Both the position numbers and the translations under genes were made by a program. Below, in pieces: positions 46,433 through 60,294 of a stretch of 64,000 bases of DNA; position 1 is the first letter of the stretch; each line of letters starts with the position of its first letter. The notes beneath the pieces are model-generated. The model saw only the letters and a program-made list of their open reading frames with translations. It was not told the origin of the DNA and searched no databases. Source of the DNA: Penelope pileata (taxonomy: Eukaryota; Chordata; Aves; Galliformes; Cracidae); contig WBMW01005663.1 of NCBI GenBank assembly GCA_013396635.1, positions 77,015-141,014 of the forward strand, in the 5' to 3' direction.

Positions 46433-49400
46433 GGTTATAGCATAATGTGTTCTAAGTTGTGCCCTTTCCTGAGAAAAGATGGAAACTAAAGAGGAAGTCT
46501 TAATACACCCGCTCATTGTGATACAGTGATACCTGGAAATCATCAGTGGTACATGGGAATCAACAGCTTCCTTTTCAACGATACTGAGCCTTATGCAAGC
46601 CACTGAAGGCAGTAGTCCCAAAGTAAGAACGATGCAATCTACAGGGTACTACGTGGTAACATTTTAAAAATGTTTAGAGGTATAAAAATGGTAAGGATAC
46701 CCTGTTTATCTTCAGTTTAAAATTGTTTAATCTATATGATTCCATAGATATAAGGAATAATCTAGCTGAAAAGGATCTTTCATTCTCTGACATGAGGAAA
46801 CACAGTGAAATGTCAGCTTCAGTATTACTGAGTTGTTTCTTAGCAAGCCCTAGTTGTCTAATTTTGGCCATTGAAATTTAAATGAATTAGCCTGGTCTTG
46901 GGAATAATGATTTCTGCTGTTTAGAAAAAACGTACGAGTGAAAGTGCCTTAAAAGCCTGTCAAGACTAAAAAGTAGAGAAAAGTCATATTTTTAAAGTAC
47001 AGTAGGTTCAATAGGTTTTTCTCTTCTAAAAGCTTTTATATGCATTCATTATTTATGGCCATTAAATAACTTATTAGTCTTGAAGATTAGTGCAAACCAC
47101 AGTATATAGTTCACTTTTTCTGCTAATTGAAATTTTAATTTTTTGAAAGGAAGAAAGAAATACTAATGTCAATTGTTATAGAGCAAAGTGCTTTGAGATG
47201 GAGATAGAGAAAATAAGTAGGAGTGTTTTATTTCAGTAGAGAGCTGCCAGCAGGTTGCTCAATTAGTTGGCCAGATAATTTAAAATTAAATGGTTTCAAC
47301 ATTTCCTAGCTGCAGATAGACAAAACATGCCATCATTGATTATGTCTGTACTTTAACCCTGAGAATGATCTCAAGGGTATATTTGTTATCATTCAGACAT
47401 CAGGTCTGGAAGCACAAATACATGGAACACATAGTTTCCTCATGTCCTAACATATTTTTTAGTAGGGTAATAATACTAATATGTTAAGTTTCTTATAGTG
47501 TCTTCAGATGTGCTGAACACAGGTTATTCTCCAGTATACTTGCTCCAGTATGTCTCCATGAAGTCAGTGGGAAGTAAGGAAGGTAAAGACTCCATATTTC
47601 CAGACACATGAATAGCTGATCTACAACTGAACAATTTTCAAAAATGTTTCTGAAGTTGGGTATACAGAATAACTGCATTACAGTGAAAGACGAGTGCTAG
47701 AAAATGAACAAAGGAGAAGGTGATGGCCCAAGTGGAGATAATTCATAGAGAAGAAGGATAAAATACTTCTTGTAAGATAAATGTTAAAGGAAAATAAAGC
47801 ACTAAGTTTTTAAGCATCAGAACGGAATGAAAGTAAGATCTTTAGCTCAACTTGGTAAAAATCTATTTGATGTCTAAGGAAGGTCTGAAGACATAAAAAT
47901 GCCTCAAGCTGTGGATCCAATTTCCCTCTCATTTTTAAACTTCCTTACAAATTTACTATGTGAATTCTAGCGAGCAGTTGACATTTCTACATCTCTTCCT
48001 GAGACTTTTAGTTAAAAAAGAGCACTGAAATCTTTTTTCAGACATATACCTTAGAAAAAAAAATGCCAAATGTTTAAGCTATTTGTGGAAAGCACTGTTG
48101 TTTTCTATAGACTCTGTCTTTTGAGAGTTATATCTACGTATGTGCCATATATCTGGGGGAGGTTAGATACAGAGTACATCAGAAATATGGCCTATGGGAA
48201 TACTGCACAGCTTTGAAATGTCTCAAGAGGAACAATTCTGTCTCTAGAAGGTAAAATCATTCTAGATTATGTATATACTGCTTTAATAGCTATTTTTCAT
48301 TCAACTTGAATATCACAGAATAAAATGTTTTAAGTCTGTTGAGCTCACAATTTTATGAACAGAGTATATTTACAGTTTTTTCTCATTTTTCCCTGCCTGG
48401 AGATACCCAAATGAAAGTAAAAGTCACAAGTCCGTAAAGACAGCTACAGTGGGCTCAGTCCAAGCTCAGGATTCAACATAATTTGAAAGTACAGTCTTTG
48501 CATTTTCAGGTATTTCATTATTGCTAGAATTTTTGTGTTTGCATTCTTTTAGAAAGTTTGCATTCGTCAGTAAATCAGTCATTACAACATACCCTTTATG
48601 AAACTTTGATGGCTGTTTATTTCCAACAGGAAGTTGTACAGAGAATTTCTTATCTGCCTCCACAAGTAAGTGAAAACTCGAATCCTTCTTAATCCCACAT
48701 TTTTATTTGTTTGTTTGCCATTGGTGGCTGCAAGTGGTGAAGATGGAAAAAAAAAGAAGGGGGTGAGTCTGCAAAGGAAACCCTCAGTAGCACATTTTGC
48801 TTACCTTTTTATTTCCTTTCTAATCTACTGGCATTTGTTCTCCTTAAAGCAGAAGGTTTCTTTATGTTAGATTATTCTTCTACATCTTGTTTAATTATAA
48901 TCACATTTTCGAAGAGATATTTCGGAAAAGGTATTTTGTCATCAGCTTATTTATCTTATTTCCAGTATAAAGACTCATAACTCCTGATCCTGATTGTATA
49001 CTTCATTGTTATGAAAATAAACTTAATCCTTGAATAACACAAAAAAAGCGAAGTCTCCATTATAGTAGTACTTGGCAGAATCCTTCCAGAGGGGCAGAAA
49101 TGCTTCACTGTGTGCTGGATATGTGGGCTGAATGCACAATCCACTTGCAGCTTGTGAGTAATACAATAACCTCCAGGATTTGGCACAAGAATGAAGAAAT
49201 ACATCAGTCTGCTCTGTATAGCGCAGTGGTCAAATTTGTCCTCCGTATGTCTTGTACTTGTTAAATTGCACTGAATTGGGATTTTGTTCTCTTCCTGCCA
49301 TATTAAATATCTTTGTGAAGAAGAGTCTTGATACAATGGTGGTATGTTTGTCACTTCATTAAGGTAATACATTTGTGAAGCATTTAAATTTTATAAAGAT

Positions 49401-50593
49401 TTAGTAAATTATTCTAACCAAGAAGATAAAATGTTATGCTGATTTATGTCTTCCTTACCCAAGTCTAACATTTCTAATGCCAAAACAAATAATTTACCTA
49501 TCAAAAATGCAGCCAGGATTGTTTAAATAATGTACTAGCAATTTTCAATAGCTAGGTTCAGATATTTAGTTTGTGGCACATACTGAAAATAGAACAAAAA
49601 ATTTATATGTATCTTAAAACTGGTACAGGAAAACACAAAAAATATTAACTTTTACTGAATATTTTTAAGCAATACTTTTTTTGATTCAAGTGCACAGATG
49701 CCTATGACCTTAGTTCATTGTCTTTTTTACTTCTTTATGTAGATTTTTATATGTGCAAGGCAAATGCTAACAGTTTAATATATGCATGTCTGTCATTAAA
49801 ACACTTCTGTGTAAAGTAAAATTAAACGTACTAATGACTGAGAAAGTACATCCACAGACACTACAAAAAGAAGACCCTTTATTAGTCATAAGCCTATTTG
49901 ATCACTACTTGAAGTCCGAATGAAGTATATTACCTTTTCTGTTCATTTGAGCTATATGGAATGGAAAACAAAATTCTATAAAGGAAACAGCAGCTAACCC
50001 ACATTCATAATATAGCAGTATACATGGCATTACTAAAACACAGCAAAAGCCAGATGAAATAAAATACACTAAATTAATCTCGGACATGAGTGCAAACACT
50101 GTTATTTTAAACAACAGACCGAATAAATGAATGAATAAATTACAGCAACCTGAAAGCTTACATTGTGCTATGAAATTCAGCTGGCTTATTCCTCTAGCAT
50201 AATCCTTTTTTCATTGAAAACAATCCCACACTCTACGAAGTCGTTTTAATAATTACTGCTTTTTCTCATCGTAAATTCCCAGTTGTCTTACAGCTGTAGA
50301 TTAAACTTAATATTCCCAGTTCCGTAGACGTCATTCGACTGTTCCTTCTCCTCTTCCCAGTTTTTTCAAACTGTATATTCAATTACGATGACTGCTGCCC
50401 TGAAATGGTAATATGTACGGATTCCCTCAAGCAGCACTCACACAAACACCATTTCAGCTGTTCTTTGTAAAAACTCCCTTCAATCAGTGATTAGACTTTC
50501 AACTCGGTAAATGCCATATTTTCCCAGGTAAAAATATAATTTTCTTGCCAAAGGGTAAAGATTTATGAGGAGGTAACTTAGGATTTTGCTTTT
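46433..50593. other. Unique non-coding DNA
   Basis: No gene is recognised. The longest open frame in the window that lies outside transposons is here (138 codons, minus, 48956-49372). It has no recognisable domain and is within what chance allows. A stretch at 50225-50450 has several CpGs. Confidence 0.6.
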
Positions 50594-51155
50594 TGTTGTG
50601 ACTTGAGCCAGCAGGCCTAAAAACACCACACAGCCTTTTGCTCACCCCTTCCCCATCCCTTCCCAGCTGGGATGAGGGAGAGAATCAGAAAAAAAAGAAC
50701 TCATGAATTGAGATAGAACTATTTGCTAGATAGAAGACGAAAATAGAATAAAATTACAGTAACGATAATTATATCCAAAACAAGTGAGGCACAAAGCAAT
50801 TGCTCACCACCCACTGACCGATGCCCAGCCAGTCCCTGAGCAGTGGCTCCTCCCCGGCTAACTCGCCTTCCTTATATTACATGATGTCATATCGTATGGA
50901 ATATCCCTTTGGGTAGTTTGGGTCAGCTACCCTGTTCCTGTCCCTTTCAGCTCCCTGTGCCCCAACAACCCCTTTGCTGGCAGAGCAATACAAGAAGATG
51001 AGAGACAGAAATGTTCTTGGCTCTGTTCAACACAGCCAGGCAGCAAGTGTAAACAGTCTCTGTTATCAGCTTGTTTTTCTTCTAGAACCAAAACATAGCA
51101 TCATGCCAGACAGTATGAGAAAAACTAACTTCTGTATCAGCTAGAAACTAAGACA
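50594..51155 (-). mobile_element. Solo LTR, bird ERVL-like, copy 2
   Basis: The plus strand starts TGTTGTGACTTGAGCCAGCA and ends CTAGAAACTAAGACA, with CTTTT directly on both sides (50589-50593 and 51156-51160), a perfect 5-bp target duplication. It shares with the copy at 18567 the wording CTCATGAATTGAGATAGAAC, GACCGATGCCCAGCCAGTCC, ACATGATGTCATATCGTATG and the final CCAAAACATAGC. Length is 562 bp. The sense direction is inferred to be minus from known bird LTRs. No internal retroviral sequence is attached. Confidence 0.87.
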
Positions 51156-51503
51156 CTTTTCAAGATAGAACCAGGAATTCCATGATATCTATAGACAAAG
51201 TTCTCTATTATGTACAGTCAGAAATTTCAAAGGATCCCATACAAGTTAAGTATAAACTCAAAACCTCAGTGAGTATGTACCATTCTGCAGTATCTTTGAA
51301 AAGTCTAGCTACAATTTAGGAAAAATTTTCAAGTTAATTCCAAAAATTACTCTGAAAATGATGAATTTGAAGCCTCTTCCAAATTCATAAATATAAAAAT
51401 CTCCCTTTTGATAGGACCAGGATTTCAAACTTGATGTCTTTCAGTTTACATAGCTGGAGCATGCTTCACCATAATAAAATACTATAATTAACATTTGTAT
51501 GAA

Positions 51504-51554
51504 TTTTTTTTTTTTTGCATTTCTTAAAAAAAAAAAAAAAAAGAAAGAAAGAAA
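51504..51554. repeat. T13 ... A17 with (GAAA)n
   Basis: A T-run and an A-run separated by nine bases can fold as a hairpin. The A-run continues into three GAAA units. Confidence 0.9.
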
Positions 51555-54500
51555 CAAAATGCTGGATTTGAAATGATTTACTTTTTTCAACCATACCATA
51601 ATAAGTGCTCAGAAAGGAATTTAAAATATTTTCAGTAGACAGTATTTTTTTTTTCTTTTAATATGCATGATGTATAGCAGGTGCTATAAGTAGATTTTTT
51701 GCAGACTGTTTACTCCTATTGTCCTCTCTTCATTAATACATCTCTAACTTGCATCTCATAAATATCTTCAAATTACTGAACTAGAAAGGAGCCTTCTTTC
51801 TTTTTTTTCCATGACATTATCACATCCTCTGTCAGTCATTTCAGAAACACTGTTGAAAGAAAGCACAATAAAGCAAAATTCATTTGAGGAGATCTGTCTT
51901 GACAGCTGGTCAAGGTTAATCCAGCACAATCACAAAATCTACTTTCATGCTTGTGGTCAACAGAGAACAATGATGAAGGCCTAACTTAAACAGAGCCTTG
52001 AACCACTGTACTCTTTTCCAAAGAGGAAAAAGAGGAATAAACTTTAGAAAATGGATAAAATCTGCTAAAAATGTTCTCTCTATATTAGTTGTAAGGCACA
52101 CAATGTCGTAAGAGTTGGTATGCAGTAACTGTTTGTACCCTTTTTCCTTTTGTCTCTAACCTTCTCCTCCTATCCTCCTTATAATGATGACAGAACCTTC
52201 TCCAGGCTAGTTCTTTTCTCTACAGCATAGCACTCATTTTAGGCAGCTTCCAAGCAAACATCTTACCTCTCATATTCTTCAGTTCAGCCTTGACAGGCTC
52301 AGACAACTCAGTGCTTTTACTTTCTCAGCAACTTTGGAAGTTTACAATATAAGAAAGAGAGAAAAGTTCTTTGTTAATTACAAAGACATTTCTGTGCTTG
52401 TAAGTGAAAATGTTTTCACTACCAAAAAGAGACTTCATCAGTCTTCAGGAAAGACTTTCACTTTCTACGAATTTCTTTACAACTACAAAAATTTTAGTCT
52501 CTTCATTGACATCAGTTACCATAAAACTTTATTTCTTCCTGTACTTATTTTAACTTTCTTCCTCTGGAAGAAATATTTGCAAATATTCCAAACCTCTGTT
52601 GAGAACAGAATGTTGCAACTATTTTGCAAGAAGTACACTGATTTTTGCTAATCTTGAGGTAATAACTATTTGAAACACACAATTACTGAAATGTATCTGC
52701 ACTCTTTATGCTGTGTTGTAGTAACTGAAGCCAGCTGAGACACTCAAGATGCTTTAGAGCTAGAATCGAAAGAATCTAAAATTAAACTCCAAGGATTATA
52801 ACTATTTTTAAATTACAATCTAAAATAAATATTTTAGATTTAAAATTTGTATGATTCACTTCTTTTGCTAGTCTGAGAGGGGCCCAGTAGTGCTGTACTC
52901 CAAGGTGCAATTTTCTTGATCTGTGCCTTTTTTCCACTTTTTGCCTAGGCATGTATCAAGAGCAATGAGAGAGACTGCATGATAATATTGTAATTTTATG
53001 GGTCAGGTTGAATCTCTGCTGTGGACATTGAAGGAAGTTCATTGTTTGCAGTCACATCAACTTCTACATATGGCCTTCTTTAATTCTTTGAAACGGTATA
53101 TAGCTTGTTCAGATTTTAAAACTGGGAGCATAGTAAACTACTAAATGATATGTAAGTATTCAAAAAAGATGAAGTATTTTTATTCTCCCTAATATCAGTT
53201 ATATGCATCTTATGCAAATGTATTTTGAACTAGACATTAAAACAATGTTCTAAAAAAGCTGTCTGCAAACAGTTAATATTTTATTTGGCTGATTTTTGAC
53301 AAATCTAACATGATAGAAGTAGGCATTCAAGCCATATGTGAGAAAGATTAATCTATACACACCATAAATGACAGTTAAGTAGAAAGTTGTATCCAGAGCT
53401 AAAACAAACATTCTATTTTCAATTGTTATGTCTCTGTTATGGATTCTTGATTTGTGTGCATGTGTATACACGATCTGATATATAAAATTTTCAGTAAAGT
53501 GACATTTCCTTACGATATACAGACATCTATATGTAGAACTCTCCAAAAAAGATGACCAAGATTAAAACTTGAATCTCTCTACACTTATTAAAACAAACAA
53601 AACAAAAAACATACTATTTCATACTACTTGGATGAAAACTGGCACTCCGTTAGCTCAGAGTCAAAGAACGCAGAGTCATAGAATAACAAAGTAATGTGAA
53701 ACTAAAAAAAGTGGTGCATGGTTAACTTCAGCACTTTCAGATAATTAGGCAATTTCTATAACAAGAATTGTATATTTTCCTAATGATGACATGCTAGTTA
53801 AGATGAAATGGCAGGATTTGCTCGTAGAGATTAAATAATTTAAATAATCAAATTGTTCTTGTCAAAATGTTGGTAGCTATAATGGAAAAACACATTATGT
53901 GATATTATTACTTCCATTTTTTATTTTACCTTTGTGATTCTTATTGGTTTACTAATGCATGAGGATATTTTCTTATTGACTTTAAGCACAAAAATCTGCT
54001 TCAGGGGCAAAAATGTGTTTTTTCTTTGAATTTCAGATACATTAATTTGCCTGTCAAAAAGATAATGCAGATGTAAAAATTATTTTTTTCATAAAAATAA
54101 AAATTCCCTTTCATCATTTTTAAAGTTGCTAGGAACAGGTACTTTGTTGTAAAAAGAATTTCATACTATATATATTTTTATATTCTACATTGAAATGAAA
54201 GTAGTGAGTTTAGTCTTAATGTATTGTACTTTCATAGATTCAGAAAGTAGAATTACGATCTTTCAGAAGTTATTGCAAACTTCTCAGTAGTGTGACATCA
54301 GGGACAATATTTATTTTGTTCCTAAGGGTGGATAATTTTATTTCAAGATATTGTTGTAATTACTAATGTAATTTGGAACATCTGATATAAATCATCTTTA
54401 TTTCCTTGGTCTATAAATGCAAAACACTTAATTCCTCTGAGTATTAAATGATAATAAATATCTCCTGTTTAGAGATGGGCTGGTCATGTTCAGGAATAAG

Positions 54501-56067
54501 CAAGGTAACACACTTCCATGTAACATGCAAACTGGAAACAAAATATTTCTTCTGTTTATAAATGAGAGAAGACATATAGTAGCAGGTTTAAAGCTTGGTT
54601 TTTCCATGCTTACATATTGCTGAAGACTAATCTATTAGTTGAAGGCAAAATGACATATCTCTTCATTTTCTCACCTACAAAACTTAACTACATTTTTTTT
54701 TTTGCACAGCATATGGGTATTAAAAAAGAGGGAATATATGCATGAAGGACATTTTTGTATTTATTTCTAAATTTGAAATTTTAGGCTTGATTGTGCAATG
54801 ATTTTTTATGGTAAAATAATTTTTACGAAGTAATGACAGAGAAAAATAGAGGTGAATCTAGAAAGAACTATTAAATCCATTTTTATTTTATATTTCTAAA
54901 AAATTCTTGATAGTAATTTTAAATCAGAAGAATGTATCAATTTCTTGGATGCTTCAGGAAGAGAAGTCGACTTGCAGAAGCAAAGATTTTGGCAAAAGTT
55001 GGAAAATAGACAGGGAAGAGGTTATAAAAAACGAATACACTATGCAAAAAAAAATAATAGAATATTTAAACCACAGGACAATAGTTATAGGAACAAATGG
55101 GGATATTTTATTGAATAATGTCTAGAAATTAAAGTCTTAATCATTAAATGAGTGAGGTTCTGATATTTTTATCCAGCAAAGAAAAAAGATAGCTCAAATG
55201 CCTTCATTCGGTGATCTTCATGATGTTTATTGCCTGTAGTAACAAGACAGTGACCCAGAACATCTCCTCTAGCACTTTATGCATGACTTTTATCATGCTA
55301 ATTAATAGCCAATGAAGGGACCGTCATCGTTTCCAGAATGCTGACCCCTGTGATTTCAAGTTTTGTTCTGCCAGTAGAAAAGAGAAAGCCTTTTCTCAGC
55401 CACATCAACTTTTATCTCCTGCATCTTAATACTTCAATGGAATAGTCCAAGATGTTCTCCCATTGTACCATCTTTGTCCATAGTCCTGTGAGCTCCCCTC
55501 CCCCTATTTATTTTCACTATTTCTGACTAGCTCTTAACTGACATCTTTTGCTATCGTCATAACTGAATGGGTACACAGACAAAGAGGAGCAAATGACTGG
55601 ACAAAGGTGCCTCACTCACTTGATAAACTGATGCAATAAATCAGCAAGGTGTCTCTTGAACACAATTCGTGGGACAAAAGATCAGAAGTCTGGCCTCTCC
55701 CAAGTATATAAGCCATTCTGTAGCAGATTTCCAAAGCTAATATCTCCTTATGAAGCTGGAAATGTGAAAGATATAACAATTTGGTAAGTATCCTATGAAG
55801 ATGAATTTCACATCTACAATTACAGTTGTTGTTCTACTGTAATTATACAACAATGGGATAAGTAAAATTTAAATCATATTTAAACACATGGTGATTTTGC
55901 ATTTACAACACAGTAAAATGTCTTTACCAGCTCAAGCTGCGCTTGTGAATCCAGTTATACATTTGAATAAACTAATCTGAATATAAAATACTCTGCATTA
56001 TAGCATCCAACACCACTGCAAAAATATACTACATATAGTTCTGTAAAATTGATGTCATTTTTTTCCC

Positions 56068-56090
56068 TTTTATTTATTTATTTATTTATT
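56068..56090. repeat. (TTTA)n microsatellite
   Basis: About five to six TTTA units. Confidence 0.9.
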
Positions 56091-58143
56091 TTCCAGTCAG
56101 CTGAATGCATCCTGGTTATTTTTTTAAATGAATAATTAATGGTTCAATGAATAAGCCAAGCAGGGCTTTATAATAAAGAATCTGAGTTTAGTTGGAACAA
56201 TATCTTTATAGCAAATACAAAACAAGCAGAGAACTGAAAACCCCAGGAGACTTTTTCAAGTTTTAAGGTCTTTAACAGCAGCTATTGTTTCCTTAGTTGA
56301 TACTGGGAGATCTAACTCTTTGTTTTTCTCATGATCTAGTGCCAATATAGGAAATGCCTCTGGGTGAACTCGAATTCAGAGTATAACAAAATGAAAACCT
56401 CTACGTAAATATTGTCATTTTCTTTTAAAAACTCATCATCTTTTTCCCTTCAGAATTCATCATGGTAATGTTATTTTTATTTTCCCTGGTATGTGAACAG
56501 TTGCTAACCAGTAGGTGTCTGGATATATATACCTTTTTCAATAACCTGTAGCATTCAAAGTAATAATAAAATAATCATCATTTAATTTCAGCATTTTTTA
56601 CATATATTTTGGGTAGAACTCTTTGTTAAGATCATGTTGATATTTCAGCTGTTTTTGCAGCTCAGCAAATCCAAGCCAAGGACTGAAACTGCATGAGTTT
56701 TGCTGATGTTAAAAAAGACTCTGACATGATAAACTGACTTGGATTTTGAATTGATGGAAAAAACAGCTTTCTCTGATGCAAAAGTCAAGAAATAGGCAGC
56801 TGTTCTGCTGGCTTCATACAAACAAGAATATACTGTGCATGACAGAGTAGAGATTGTCAGAATCACTGCTGGTCTCTTCCACCTGATATTGCAAAGGCTT
56901 ATTCTAGCTTCATTATTTACCTGAAGATCATAGTTAAACAGATTTGCAACTTTAAAATGGGTTTGGGATTCACTGTGAAACTGTGGGACTGATGTTTCAC
57001 TCCTCTAGGCTATGCGTCAGTTTGAGATTACAAAATGGGTCAGGGAGGAATTTTTTTTTTCTTTTTTTTTTTGCAAATGAATGCACACCAGAGCAAAACC
57101 TTGTTCTACTGACAGACCAAATTTCTAACTGCAACCTGATTAGGAGTGTTCATCCATTTGAATATTGTGAATGGTTAGATTCACATTACCAGAGATACAG
57201 TCTTTTTTATTCAGAAAACTAGGTATTCAGCATGAAATTAAGTCGTCATCTTTCCCCCACACTAGCAGCAAACTCCATTATTACCCTTCCTGCACTTCTG
57301 TGCAAGCTTAAATGCAGTAACAGAAGCACTTTAATGTAAAGAGTATTTATAATTTCAGGGATTATCAGTCTTAAATAATGTCAAATTCTCTGGCAAATTG
57401 GACTGTGGGAGTTCTACCTAAAGCTGACTGGAGCGAATTCCGTTAATTACAGTGGACTTCGGATCAGACTCAGATCAGAAGTTTTTTATTCATCACCTCT
57501 GCAACCTGCTGCCAACTTGCACCAGATTCAACAGAATGGTGCTGGTAGCCATTCAAGCACTAGAGTGAAAACTCAGGTGTGATGTACTAGGCACATTGTT
57601 CGGATGGATGATTTCCTCCCATAATGTATCTATTAGTTGTAGCAGGGACTATTAAACTCAAGAACTAATTATAATACGATATTTGGCTTCTGGTCGGTGG
57701 GGTGAGGGAGATGGATGGGAGTTATTCTGGTGTCAACCATCATCTATGAGTTAAACCACGAGTTTAAACCTGATCATTAAAAGCTCTCAAGTAAAATTAT
57801 AACTTTGCATTTCTGCTGGACTCTATTGAGAAAATTGTTCTTGACATCTATTTCTCAAGGGTCTTTGTTTTATTTAGAAAGAAAATGGGTCTTGGAAAAT
57901 GGCAACAGAACATTTCATGAATTTGAAACAGTCAAATGGGTTTGACCTCTCAATGGGTAGGTTTATTTTATTTGCATCCCATGAAGATCATTTTAATGTA
58001 GTGGCAACTCTGACAGTACTATGTAATAATAAAGTGGATTTTGTAGTAGTCCACTTCTAGATTATAAAGAGGTGTATGCATTTACACATACAAGTGTGTG
58101 CTGAAGCAGACTACCACTGACAGACAAACATTTTTTTTCCATC

Positions 58144-60294
58144 TAGAGCTAGGGGTTCTGCTCCATATCATTTTCTGCTTCCACAGCTACTGATCTCAGC
58201 TTTCTGATCTTCTCTCTCCCCCTGGCAATGCCACCCCAGGCTCATCCCTTCCGGTCACAGGTGCAAGTGATCTATCAGTATTCCCTGAGGCCAGCCATGC
58301 CCTTCCACCATGTGCTCAATCATCAGTTAATGCCGTGATCAACCATTTCCCTGCAGTTATTAACAAATAATATTAGAAATATCTATTATCTAGAGAAGAC
58401 ATTTGTCATCGTCTCTATAAAGTGGAAAAAATGAGACTATATTAAGAAACTGAGGAAGAAAACTTAGTATATGCCAGTACAAATAGTGTTTGATAAAGTT
58501 AGAAAATTTGTAATAATGTCAGCTAGCATAGTTTTTACAACAAACAGGATACATGTATTTGTTTATACATTTTTATATATAAATATCTCTTATACCTATT
58601 GCAATGTTCTTGCTGTTATATTCAATACTGTCATTTTAAGACATCAGGGTAAAGGATGATTTGTGAGTAAATTTTCTCTAATGATGCACTCAAAATGACC
58701 TAGAGAGCAAATGCAGAAATAATATAATTCTTATTATATATATATAATATAATTCTTATTTTATATATATATATATAATATAATTCTTATTATTGCAGAA
58801 ATAATAATTCTTATTATTAACATTAACCTAAAAATATTAGCATGTAACCTTTTGGGCCATATTTTGCATGATAATCTATGCCGCATACGTAAATCATATG
58901 AAAGGAAAGAATGAAAGAGATTGACAACAATCAATAGAATTGTAAACTACTGAAAAAATAAAGGGGAAAAGAGACATAACAAAATCAATAGCTGGTTAAA
59001 GCAAAAATAAATAAATCAATAAAGAAGGATAGGATGCTTTTGGTCCATTTCTAGGTAGAAGTTAGCAATGTATTACAAAAACTGTGATAAAATATCTTTC
59101 CAGATATTTTTATCATGTTTTTATTTAAGTCTAGCTTTTGAATTCAGGAATCAGAACAGCAAACAGTCCTTAGATTTTTAAAATTCTAAGCAGTGTTATA
59201 ACCAGATTGCTGACACACATCTCCTTTAAGGATCCAAAATAGTACAGTGTTTTGAAAAAACCTTTCCCTTGCAAAATTTCTAAAAAATAGTTATATTTTT
59301 AACTTTCAGCATTAATTTTAATTTTAGTGTTTCAGCACCTTGGAAATCTACTTTTCCTTGTAAAGTACAGCTTTAAGATGCTTTATCATTTCTCTGTCAC
59401 AGCAAGGAAACCTGAACTTGTTTACAAAATGGTCTAAAGGACTTCAGAAGAAAGAATCCCTAAAAAAAAACAAGCACAAAATCACGGTGTCTCATCCATG
59501 GAACTTATTTTCTTGTGTTACAACAATTCATACAGAAATAAGAAAAGGTGAAACGGAAACTATGTGCTTTCTTCATCTTTGGCAATGCATTAATTATTAC
59601 AGTTCTGCAAATGTTCACATCCCAATTGCTGGAGACAGCTCAGAAGGATAATAAAGTTCTGAGAAACTTTTCAATAGCCAATGCCTTAGGGAGCCCAATC
59701 GTCTTAATTTGTCAGAGAAAAAGTTGATTGGATTGTAACTATATAATAAAATGCTTCTCAAATCCAGCTGGCAGTATCTTAGAAGAAGATAGTGTTAGAA
59801 AAACTAGACCAAGTTAGATGACAAATATAGACACAGTTTTAGGAACATGAATAATAATCATATCATTATATCAACTTCTCAAATTGATGTTACATCATTC
59901 ATCAGTGAACACTCTACAATCAAGATTGTTTGAGCTTTATTTTGTTCTAAAGACAAAGACTCCAGTTTGGTTGATGAAGTTTAAAGCCACAACATATTAT
60001 AAATTAGTTTACAGCGATGGATTTTATAATCTATGTATCTACTTCCAACAATAAGGCAACAAGAAGTTTATAGATATAAAAGCAGTTATGAAACATGAAT
60101 ATACATCTATTTCAACAGCAAATATTAGCAAATTAGGAAAGTAGTTCACCAAGATAAAAGCAACTGTACAGGCTTTCTAATCCAAAGAGTAAGATAAAAA
60201 CAGCTTTTTTCAGCTGTTTTTCATCAGGACTTTTCCGATGCTTGAACCTATGTATTACCATAGCTTGCACTTCCTGTGACAAAGTTATTTTGCA
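58144..60294. repeat. Large duplicated block, copy 1
   Basis: Starting with TAGAGCTAGGGGTTCTGCTC, this block is repeated from 61852 to the window end. The offset is 3708 for the first bases and 3706 after a CT dinucleotide-run difference near 58215 (CTCTCTCC against CTCTCC in copy 2). I see no other difference over more than 2.1 kb. The two longest plus-strand frames (62 and 77 codons) recur identically at the same offset. They are chance frames in AT-rich DNA, not gene duplicates. Confidence 0.95.
58720..58820. repeat. AT-rich minisatellite (AATATAATTCTTATT-type units), copy 1
   Basis: About three units of AATATAATTCTTATT separated by TATATA runs of different length. The same array, unit for unit, lies at 62426-62526. 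Confidence 0.85.

Larger units (their letters stand above)
51156..58143. other. Long unique AT-rich stretch
   Basis: About 7 kb without recognised gene or interspersed repeat. It contains the T-run/A-run pair at 51504-51554, a (TTTA)n at 56068-56090 and T-runs near 57051-57072. Open frames up to 105 codons show no motif. Confidence 0.6.

Noticed and set aside
57440..57478. Possible further ancient repeat scrap (CAGTGGACTTCGGATCAGAC)
   Set aside because: Too short and too diverged to separate from chance.
58471..59651. Pairs of identical short frames at 58471/62177 and 59418/63124
   Set aside because: Explained by the large duplicated block; both are short frames in AT-rich DNA.
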